Of a stretch of 8,307 nucleotides of DNA, positions 1 through 5,563 are shown piece by piece. The DNA lies in the NCBI GenBank assembly GCA_034429695.1, contig DAOUGC010000262.1:1-8307 (forward strand), in the 5' to 3' direction. Source of the DNA: DAOUGC01 sp034429695. Lineage in GTDB: Bacteria; Chloroflexota; Anaerolineae; Anaerolineales; Anaerolineaceae. The first letter of the stretch is position 1; every line of letters starts with the position of its first letter. Position numbers and translations under genes: made by a program. A model generated the notes under the pieces. The model was not told the DNA's origin, searched no databases, and saw only the letters and a program-made list of their open reading frames with translations.

Positions 1-459
1 CTGCATGAGTGACTGCCGCACTGCTTCCACCAGTCCACCACCGGGTGATAGATAACGCTCCACCAGATGCACAATGGTTTCCGTGTCAGTGTCTGAGTTA
101 AAAGTCACCCCTTCTGCTTCCAGATCTTCACGCAGCTCGAGAAAATTCTCAACGATCCCGTTGTGAACCACCACAACCTTGCCCGTGGTCCCTTGATGCG
201 GATGCGCGTTTCGTGCACTAGGTGCACCGTGGGTTGCCCAGCGGGTATGACCGATACCCACCTTACCCTCAACCGGGCTTTGGGTCACCAGCGCCGCAAG
301 ATTGTCCAATTTCCCAGCATCACGCCGGGTTTCAATATGGCTGTTTTGCAGAACTGCCAACCCAGCCGAATCATATCCCCTGTACTCCAACCTGCGTAAC
401 CCGTTCAGAATGATGGGAGTGGCATTTCGCTCCCCAATGTAACCTACAATACCGCACAT
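1..459 (-). CDS. glmS: Glutamine--fructose-6-phosphate aminotransferase (isomerizing), N-terminal part
   Basis: The gene encodes cytosolic GlcN-6-P synthase, which uses glutamine and fructose-6-phosphate to make glucosamine-6-phosphate, the first step toward UDP-GlcNAc and the cell wall. Only the first 153 codons are here; the rest lies left of the window. The reading frame is intact and begins MCGIVGYIGERNA. Cys2 is the N-terminal nucleophile of the class II glutaminase domain once Met1 is removed. RRLEYRGYDSAGLAV, HTRWATHG, NAHPH, VVHNGIVEN and SDTDTE follow in the order seen in E. coli GlmS, so the identification is very firm. The start at 459 is set by the invariant MCGI and by a GGAGG ribosome site at 474-470, 10 nt upstream. 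The leader carries a glmS ribozyme. A 6-bp inverted repeat (497-502 / 509-514) lies between ribozyme and ribosome site and may form a small hairpin in the mRNA. Confidence 0.97.
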   Translation of the reverse strand, partial: MCGIVGYIGERNATPIILNGLRRLEYRGYDSAGLAVLQNSHIETRRDAGKLDNLAALVTQSPVEGKVGIGHTRWATHGAPSARNAHPHQGTTGKVVVVHNGIVENFLELREDLEAEGVTFNSDTDTETIVHLVERYLSPGGGLVEAVRQSLMQ

Positions 460-524
460 ACGCCCAGGTCCTCCAGTCGCTGATGGAAAGCTTCCAACGG
501 TTTACAATAACCGTATGGATGCGC

Positions 525-733
525 GTTCGGTCACCCGGAAGAATCCGGAGACCATGAGTTATGAAACGTTTGGAGAAGTACGGAAAATAATCCGGAGGGC
601 ATCCGCTGATCTGTCGATTTTCCCGGAGGTCAGGTTACCACCCTGCCTTGGTCCGGTTAACGCTGCTTCGCAGCAGCGAACCCTCTTCCTCGTCATCCCT
701 GGTTTCATCCCCCTCCACCCGGGACCATGCGCT
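525..733 (-). ncRNA. glmS ribozyme / GlcN6P riboswitch (variant)
   Basis: This is the self-cleaving glmS ribozyme in the 5' leader of glmS. With glucosamine-6-phosphate as cofactor it cuts its own mRNA and so represses the gene. Seen on the minus strand: AGCGC at 733-729, with cleavage expected between A733 and G732; a stem of UCCC (724-721) with GGGA (699-696); the core UGACGAGG (695-688); P2.1-like strands GAGGG (685-681) and CCCUC (599-595); UCGA (617-614); AUCAGCGGAUGCC (610-598), very close to the Bacillus UCGGCGGAUGCC; then CCGUAC-UUCUCCAAAC, matching the P3/P3.1 region. A hairpin at 529-553 may be P4 or a neighbouring helix. The 3' limit is approximate. Unlike the B. subtilis sequence as I recall it, about 60 nt are inserted at 678-618, including a 7-bp stem capped by GCGA. 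Its position directly upstream of glmS supports the call strongly. Confidence 0.9.
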
Positions 734-795
734 ATCTTCTCCGAGCCTGTTGTTGGTTGGAACACCTCCTCTATTTAGATTTTGGTTGCCTGACG

Positions 796-824
796 ATTAT
801 ATCAGAAAATTTTCCATGTAATAA
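796..824 (-). promoter_or_regulatory. Promoter of the glmS leader (extended -10)
   Basis: On the minus strand there is a perfect TATAAT at 801-796 preceded by TGA, giving an extended -10 (TGnTATAAT). The -35 at 824-819 (TTATTA, 17-bp spacer) is poor, as is usual for extended -10 promoters. Transcription would start near 789. This places a leader of about 55 nt before the ribozyme cleavage site and about 330 nt before the glmS start. An inverted repeat CCATG/CATGG (814-818 and 827-831) covers the -35 region and could be an operator, although it is short. Confidence 0.6.
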
Positions 825-828
825 TGCA

Positions 829-857
829 TGGACTGCCCGCCTCTTTCAGTCTACAAT
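829..857 (+). promoter_or_regulatory. Weak candidate promoter for the membrane-protein gene
   Basis: TGGACT (829-834), a 17-bp spacer and TACAAT (852-857) resemble a sigma-70 promoter on the plus strand. The predicted start near 864 would fall inside the AGGAG ribosome site (863-867). The leader would then be only about 9 nt, which makes this candidate doubtful. It is listed because no better plus-strand promoter is visible between the divergent glmS promoter and the gene. Confidence 0.2.
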
Positions 858-872
858 TATTCAGGAGTCCAA

Positions 873-1535
873 ATGGAAAAACAAAAAGAACGCGGAGTGC
901 TGGATTTCCTATTCCTGCCTTTCTATCTGGTGATGCAATCGCCGGTGACCATCCTGATTTTAATGGTGTTCTGCGCTTTCTTCGGGATGATCCTGTATTA
1001 CCGCACCAACACCGATTTTTTTGGCCTGGTTCCTTCTCCAGTGGCGCAAATGCAGTACTCCAGAACCCTGGATTACATTGAAGATACCGATGGAACCCAT
1101 TGGCGCATCACATGGGAAAGAGATACAAAAACCATCTTCAACGGTGTCGTCCGGCAGGTGGTTCCCAATCACAATGATCTAATGAAGCCCCTGACGCACG
1201 ACGTCATGATCGCCTGGGGCGATTATGCAGACGATGACATTGTTCAGGCATCCATCATCAACCATTTCATGATCTGGAAAGCAACCACCAATCAGTTATC
1301 CGGAGAAATTCATCTCATTCACGCCATACCCGCCAATGATGACATCTACAGGCTGCTGATGAAAGTTAATTCTGGCGACGAGGTAATCATCACCGGCAGG
1401 GAAGTCTTGCGGCTGGATCAATACACCCCTGAGGGCACGCGCACCAACAACTTTGTGGATGACGGTTGCAACACCATGGTGGTCACCAATGTCGAGTTCA
1501 TCCACAATCGTCTCATTCCCAGGATCTTTAAATAA
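873..1535 (+). CDS. Single-pass membrane protein of unknown function (220 aa)
   Basis: I cannot assign this protein to a named family with confidence. It has a short charged N-terminus (residues 1-8), a hydrophobic aromatic stretch (10-20), and one clear transmembrane segment at about 24-43 (rich in Ile, Leu, Phe and Met). A soluble domain of about 175 residues follows. The soluble part has a pattern of short beta strands: VMIAWG (111-116), HLIHAIPANDDI (147-158), then GDEVIITGREVLRL (168-181) and TMVVTNVEFI (201-210). The arrangement GWG-like strand, H-x-IPA-x-D, and GD-V-x-G resembles a group of uncharacterised bacterial proteins that I only half remember, so this is a weak comparison. ATG 873 is chosen over an in-frame ATG at 828 because AGGAG lies at 863-867, 5 nt upstream. 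The gene diverges from glmS and converges with the AOR gene. Confidence 0.85.
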   Translation: MEKQKERGVLDFLFLPFYLVMQSPVTILILMVFCAFFGMILYYRTNTDFFGLVPSPVAQMQYSRTLDYIEDTDGTHWRITWERDTKTIFNGVVRQVVPNHNDLMKPLTHDVMIAWGDYADDDIVQASIINHFMIWKATTNQLSGEIHLIHAIPANDDIYRLLMKVNSGDEVIITGREVLRLDQYTPEGTRTNNFVDDGCNTMVVTNVEFIHNRLIPRIFK

Positions 1536-1565
1536 AAAGATGGAGCGTGTTTCAGCGCTCCATCT
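1530..1565 (-). terminator. Rho-independent terminator between convergent genes
   Basis: A perfect 10-bp stem, AGATGGAGCG (1538-1547) with CGCTCCATCT (1556-1565), encloses an 8-nt loop. On the minus strand the stem runs straight into TTTTTATTT, a strong intrinsic terminator for the AOR gene, whose stop is at 1580. On the plus strand the hairpin follows the membrane-protein stop (1533-1535) by 2 nt but has only a weak downstream T-rich stretch. It probably serves both convergent genes, more efficiently for the minus-strand one. Confidence 0.88.
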
Positions 1566-1579
1566 GTATGGTATTTTCC

Positions 1580-3739
1580 TTATCCGCCGTTCTGGCGAAC
1601 CAGATCCACAATCTCATCAAAGTCGATCCCCAGCCGGCGTACCGTTTCCAGGGTTGGAACGCCATCGTGAGACCAACCGCGCCGCTTATAAACTGCATCC
1701 ACCAGCATTTCATAGCGGTTCTCACGGAAATTGCGCAGTGCCTGTACCTTTTCCTCCACATCCATGTTGCGCGTGTCAATACCGGCTTCAGCCAGGGCAG
1801 CATCATAACGGTCCGCCCGGGATTCATATTCCATCACCGTCACAGGACCCATCGCCCGGTATGGCGCATAATCTTCATTCCGTTTTCCATACCCAAGACG
1901 CAGGTTGAACAGGCGCTGAAAGTTATATACCCGCTCCGACTGCAACAAAATGTCATCCACAGTCACGGGAATACCGGTCACACCTTCGTGCAACCAGCAA
2001 TAATTTTCAACGTGTTCAGGAACCTTGGCCGGTTCCTTGGCAGTTTTGTTGCTTTCGGGGATGATGTCATTCCACGGCAGTTTGCACAGGCCGTGCAGGC
2101 TGAACCAGGTGCGCCACATGGGGAAATAATGCAGGGCTTCCGCTTTCGCCTCAAAGGTGGGTAATTGCTTGTGCACCAGCTCCATGAAGATCAACCAGGC
2201 TTCATCGTGCTGCGCGCCCTTGGATGCCAGAGCATAACCACCTTGTTGGGCGAGTGATTCCTTGGTCAGATACTCGGAGATCTCCAAACCTTTGATTTCC
2301 ATGCCGATGTCATGCAGAACCTGCGGGTCCCCACCAAACTGCTCTGCAAAGATGCGCTTCATGGCACGCACACCCTGCCCCACGGTCACGCCGAAACCCT
2401 GACCCTCTGCCATCTGATGGATCATGGTCAGCGCGGCATCGGCGTTGCCCCAGGTTAGCTCCAGCCCACCGGTTCGTTCAGCATTTAGAATGCCGTATTC
2501 ATAACATTCCATGGCAAACGCGATGGAATTGCCCACTGAAATGGTGTCAATACCATAGGTGTCGCAGTAGAAATTCATTTCAAGCATGGCGCCCGGGTCG
2601 AAAATACCACAATTGGAACCGATTGCACCCAGGGTCTCATATTCGGGACCATCCACAAAAACCACCTGACCTTTGTATGGTCCGGTTTGTAGATGATAAT
2701 GCGGTACTCCATGCGCGCAAGACATGGTGCAGCCCAGCCAGCATCCATCCGGCCCGGAATGGTCAAATTGTGCTTTCCATATCTCGCCGGCAATCTGCGG
2801 TGCTTGCGGGTCGGCGCCAAAGCGGAAATTCTGAACCGGCAGTAAATCAAACTTATTCATGATTTCCACCAGATATGGAGTTCCCGTGCCGCGCATGTCA
2901 TTTTGAGAAGAATCAAAACGTGCTATTTCCTTGTTGATGCGTTGACCGGCTCTGCGAACCAGTTCAATATCAGCACAACCGTTGTTGTCGCCGGCTACTT
3001 CGGTATATTTCACCACGATTGCTTTGATCTTTTTGTTTCGCAATACTGTACCGCAACCACCACGCGCGGCCTGCTTGATGCGAACTTCCTGTCGGCGCGC
3101 ATCCCAGTAAGAGATATTAAGTCCGCACATGGGAATATGCTCGGCTGCCTGTCCGGCAGTAACCACAGTAATGCCGCGCTTCTCACGGTCATCCTTGCCA
3201 AACATCTCAGTGATCTGTTTGTTCACCAGATGGGTATCCACGGCCTCCAGGGGCGCATCCACAATCCGAATACTGCCATCATCACCATCAATGATGATGA
3301 TCACGTCCCGCTCGGCTTTGCCCTGGACCTCAATGGCATCAAACCCGGAGTACTTCAGGAAAGGCCCAAAATAGCCGCCGCCATTACTGTCGATGATCAC
3401 CTGTGTGAGTGGCGAAATGGTCACAGCAGTGCACTTGCCCGTGCCAGGGTAAGCCGTGATGCCGCCAATGGGACCGCCAGCGATCACCAACTCATTCTCA
3501 GGGTCATTCCAGCGGGTGCCCGGTTGGGTCGCATTCCATAACAGCCACAGACAGAAACCTTTACCGCCTGTGAATACCTCTTTCATTTGGTCGGTCACAG
3601 GTTTTATCTTGATTTCGTTGGTGCCCACATTGACGTACAGGGTGCGATTGGCATATCCATGCACCACCGGCTGCCTCTCATACTGCAACTCTGCCAGTGT
3701 TCGATGCGCTTCACGCAGCTGTTCGGATGTAAATTCCAT
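1580..3739 (-). CDS. Aldehyde ferredoxin oxidoreductase family protein (tungsten/molybdenum pterin enzyme)
   Basis: Members of this family hold a tungsten bis-pterin and one [4Fe-4S] cluster and oxidise aldehydes to acids with ferredoxin, or catalyse related reactions; the substrate here cannot be read off. Residues counted from Met3739. Domain 1 begins near 32 (RTLYVNV), with GGKGF at 58-62 and the glycine-rich IDSNGGGYFGP near 115-126. Putative cluster ligands are Cys333, Cys337, Cys341 and Cys552. DTYGID (393-398) and HGLCK (549-553) correspond to the two pterin-binding motifs. GPEYETLG (364-371) and the C-terminal KRRGWSHDGVPTLET are typical of the family. At 719 residues it is about 100 longer than Pyrococcus AOR. 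The first ligand spacing is C-x3-C rather than the classical C-x2-C. ATG 3739 has AGGAG (3754-3750) 10 nt upstream; the in-frame ATG 3748 is only 1 nt from it and less likely. It has its own terminator, and no ferredoxin-like subunit is adjacent. Confidence 0.93.
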   Translation of the reverse strand: MEFTSEQLREAHRTLAELQYERQPVVHGYANRTLYVNVGTNEIKIKPVTDQMKEVFTGGKGFCLWLLWNATQPGTRWNDPENELVIAGGPIGGITAYPGTGKCTAVTISPLTQVIIDSNGGGYFGPFLKYSGFDAIEVQGKAERDVIIIIDGDDGSIRIVDAPLEAVDTHLVNKQITEMFGKDDREKRGITVVTAGQAAEHIPMCGLNISYWDARRQEVRIKQAARGGCGTVLRNKKIKAIVVKYTEVAGDNNGCADIELVRRAGQRINKEIARFDSSQNDMRGTGTPYLVEIMNKFDLLPVQNFRFGADPQAPQIAGEIWKAQFDHSGPDGCWLGCTMSCAHGVPHYHLQTGPYKGQVVFVDGPEYETLGAIGSNCGIFDPGAMLEMNFYCDTYGIDTISVGNSIAFAMECYEYGILNAERTGGLELTWGNADAALTMIHQMAEGQGFGVTVGQGVRAMKRIFAEQFGGDPQVLHDIGMEIKGLEISEYLTKESLAQQGGYALASKGAQHDEAWLIFMELVHKQLPTFEAKAEALHYFPMWRTWFSLHGLCKLPWNDIIPESNKTAKEPAKVPEHVENYCWLHEGVTGIPVTVDDILLQSERVYNFQRLFNLRLGYGKRNEDYAPYRAMGPVTVMEYESRADRYDAALAEAGIDTRNMDVEEKVQALRNFRENRYEMLVDAVYKRRGWSHDGVPTLETVRRLGIDFDEIVDLVRQNGG

Positions 3740-3801
3740 TCGTTTCATTCTCCTGATGGGTGACCAGATGGAAATGATGTTTTTTTGCCAGGATATGACG
3801 C

Positions 3802-3854
3802 CTTGCCAAGGGTTGTCCTGACAATCAAATTATAATCCAGCTTGGTAAGGGTTG
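3802..3854 (+). repeat. Pair of 14-bp direct repeats flanking the AOR -10 box
   Basis: CTTGCCAAGGGTTG (3802-3815) and CTTGGTAAGGGTTG (3841-3854) match at 12 of 14 positions and start 39 bp apart, with the TATAAT of the AOR promoter between them. The first copy contains the palindrome CCTTG-C-CAAGG and overlaps a second inverted repeat, TTGTC-CT-GACAA (3813-3824). This arrangement is typical of paired regulator sites around a promoter. The regulator is unknown and the call is an inference from pattern alone. Confidence 0.4.
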
Positions 3855-3857
3855 AAT
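3829..3857 (-). promoter_or_regulatory. Candidate promoter of the AOR gene
   Basis: A perfect TATAAT on the minus strand (3834-3829) lies about 90 nt upstream of the AOR start. The -35 (ATTCAA at 3857-3852, 17-bp spacer, or TTCAAC with 16) is weak. The box ATTATAAT also reads TATAAT on the plus strand. A repeated 14-bp element flanks it (see the repeat entry), which suggests a regulated promoter. Confidence 0.45.
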
Positions 3858-3922
3858 GTCAGTATTGTTCAGTAAAAAATCATATTTGTATACAGTTGAC
3901 GTCATCTCACCTGTTTTTCCGA

Positions 3923-3953
3923 TTGTGCGGCTGTTACCACCAGAAGGTATAAT
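3923..3953 (+). promoter_or_regulatory. Promoter of the AAA+ / HEAT-propeller operon
   Basis: A perfect TATAAT at 3948-3953 lies 30 bp upstream of the ATPase start. The best -35 is TTGTGC (3923-3928) with a long 19-bp spacer, so an activator may help. Transcription would start near 3960. Two 8-bp palindromes, TGTATACA (3887-3894) and TGACGTCA (3897-3904), lie upstream at about -72 and -62, spaced 10 bp apart, and could bind a dimeric regulator. Confidence 0.5.
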
Positions 3954-3983
3954 TATCAAAAATATTCCATGATGGGGAACCCA

Positions 3984-5522
3984 ATGGCTTTTGAAGATCA
4001 GATTGACATTTTTTTGCGTGCACGCTTCACCCTGATGGTGCTGACCACCAATGAAGAAGAACGGGCGCTATCCACCCTGCGGGCGATGTGCGAACGCACC
4101 CAGCGCACCTGCATCGCTTGGGATCTCGCCGATGGCTTTCAATGGGTCACGTCTCCATCTGGAGCATTGCCAACCGCCCGGGACCCCATTACCGCACTGG
4201 AACAAATTGATAAAGCCGATGATCGTAACAACACCATCTTCGTGCTCAAAGATTTCCACGAGGCGTGGAACAATCCGCAGATCAAACGCAAATTGCGCAA
4301 CCTGTCTCAACGCCTAAAATTCACCAAAAAATCCATTCTCATTACCACACCAACCACCAAGATCCCGGATGAGTTAAAGGATGAGGTGGTGATGATCGCC
4401 TTTCCCATGCCCGTTGCCGCCGAACTGGAGGAGGTTCTCAATAATCTTTCCGGTACACCGGGCGTCAAGGTCAACCTCACCGCATTGGGAAGGGAAAAAA
4501 TGGTTCAGGCTGCCCTGGGGCTGTCCGTCTCACAGGCACAACGCGTGTTCGCCAAGGCCATTGTCTCGGACCTGCTGCTGGATGACAAGGACATCGAACT
4601 GGTGACCGAGGAGAAAAAGCAAATTATCCGGGAGAGTGAGGCGCTGGAGTTTTACCCAGTGCTCGAAACACCGGATGATGTTGGCGGGTTGGGTGTATTA
4701 AAAGACTGGTTGCGGCTGCGCGAAAGAGCTTTCACCCGTGAAGCCCGTGATTACGGGTTGCCCGCCCCAAAGGGAATTGCCCTGATCGGCATCCCTGGCA
4801 CAGGTAAAAGCCTGACCGCCAAAATGATTGGCGGATTATGGCGTCTGCCGCTGTTGCGCCTGGACGTGGGTTCGTTATTTGGTTCGTTGGTGGGCGAGTC
4901 AGAGGAACGCACCCGCCGCGCCTTACATTTGGCAGAAACCATTGCCCCGTGCATTGTCTGGATTGATGAAATGGAAAAAGCACTTTCTCACGGTGGACTG
5001 GATAGCGGTACGTCCACCCGGGTATTTGGGACCATTCTCACATGGATGCAGGAGAAAACCGCGCCGGTGTTTGTGGTTGCCACAGCCAACGACATATCCA
5101 GCCTGCCGCCGGAATTGCTGCGCCGCGGCCGTTTTGATGAAGTATTTTTCCTGGACCTGCCCACTGAAGAGGAACGCTCCGAAATCTTCAGTGTGCATTT
5201 ACGCAAACGCAACCGTCTGCCAGAGGACTACGACCTGATCAGTCTCTCACGCGCCTCGGAGGGTTACGTCGGTTCCGAAATTGAGCAAGCTGTGATTGAC
5301 GCGATGTACATCGGTTTTAACGATGGGCGGGAATTTACCACCCAGGATATCCTCGATTCCATCAACCGGCAGGTGCCGCTATCGGTTTCCCAGCGTGAGA
5401 CCATTGAGGCGCTTCGCAACTGGTTGCGCGAAGGAAGGGCTCAATCGGCGTCATTCAATGAAACCGAGGAAGCGGCCAACCGGTTTGTGCACATTCAACT
5501 GGATCTGCGTCCGCGCTCATAA
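3984..5522 (+). CDS. Ycf46-like AAA+ ATPase
   Basis: This is a soluble AAA+ ATPase of about 512 residues, the length and layout of the Ycf46 family known from plastids and cyanobacteria. The N-terminal ~225 residues form the family's non-catalytic domain (FLRARFTLMVLTTNEEERA, then IFVLKDFHEAW). The AAA module follows: Walker A GIPGTGKS (269-276), the pore-loop region SLFGSLVGESEERTR, Walker B IVWIDE with Asp328-Glu329, sensor 1 Asn369 in ATAN, arginine fingers in LLRRGRFDEV (Arg380, Arg381, Arg383), and sensor 2 GSEIEQA. All catalytic residues are present, so it should be an active hexameric remodelling ATPase; its substrate is unknown. The C-terminal VPLSVSQRETIEALRNW is also typical of the family. 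ATG 3984 fits a GGGGA purine run just upstream; ATGs at 3969 and 3972 are alternatives without a ribosome site. The next gene starts 41 bp after its stop, and the AOR gene diverges upstream. Confidence 0.93.
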   Translation: MAFEDQIDIFLRARFTLMVLTTNEEERALSTLRAMCERTQRTCIAWDLADGFQWVTSPSGALPTARDPITALEQIDKADDRNNTIFVLKDFHEAWNNPQIKRKLRNLSQRLKFTKKSILITTPTTKIPDELKDEVVMIAFPMPVAAELEEVLNNLSGTPGVKVNLTALGREKMVQAALGLSVSQAQRVFAKAIVSDLLLDDKDIELVTEEKKQIIRESEALEFYPVLETPDDVGGLGVLKDWLRLRERAFTREARDYGLPAPKGIALIGIPGTGKSLTAKMIGGLWRLPLLRLDVGSLFGSLVGESEERTRRALHLAETIAPCIVWIDEMEKALSHGGLDSGTSTRVFGTILTWMQEKTAPVFVVATANDISSLPPELLRRGRFDEVFFLDLPTEEERSEIFSVHLRKRNRLPEDYDLISLSRASEGYVGSEIEQAVIDAMYIGFNDGREFTTQDILDSINRQVPLSVSQRETIEALRNWLREGRAQSASFNETEEAANRFVHIQLDLRPRS

Positions 5523-5563
5523 CCCACTTCAATAACATGACCGTTGTCAATCGGACTTGACCC

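Noticed and set aside
163..413. Two plus-strand frames of 63-78 codons at the left edge
   Set aside because: They are antisense to glmS, whose frame is intact with highly conserved motifs throughout.
529..553. Hairpin GGUC-CCGGA/UCCGG-GACC in the glmS leader as a terminator
   Set aside because: There is no T-tract after it on either strand. It fits better as a P4-type or neighbouring helix of the ribozyme.
631..643. AGGGUGGUAACC on the minus strand, resembling the T-box antiterminator motif
   Set aside because: The match to AGGGUGGNACC is imperfect. No terminator/antiterminator pair follows, and the downstream gene is glmS rather than an aminoacyl-tRNA synthetase or amino acid gene. The surrounding glmS ribozyme landmarks explain the region better, and this motif falls inside its insertion.
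559..765. Minus-strand 68-codon frame starting at GTG 765 behind a GAGGAG
   Set aside because: It overlaps the ribozyme completely, the GAGGAG directly abuts the GTG with no spacing, and the translation has no protein-like features.
1547..2164. Plus-strand 205-codon open frame opposite the AOR C-terminus
   Set aside because: It is a shadow of the AOR reading frame. Its start overlaps the terminator hairpin and it lacks a ribosome site.
2903..3541. Plus-strand 212-codon open frame opposite the AOR N-terminal half
   Set aside because: The minus strand here encodes well-conserved AOR motifs without interruption, and the opposite frame has no recognisable domain or ribosome site.
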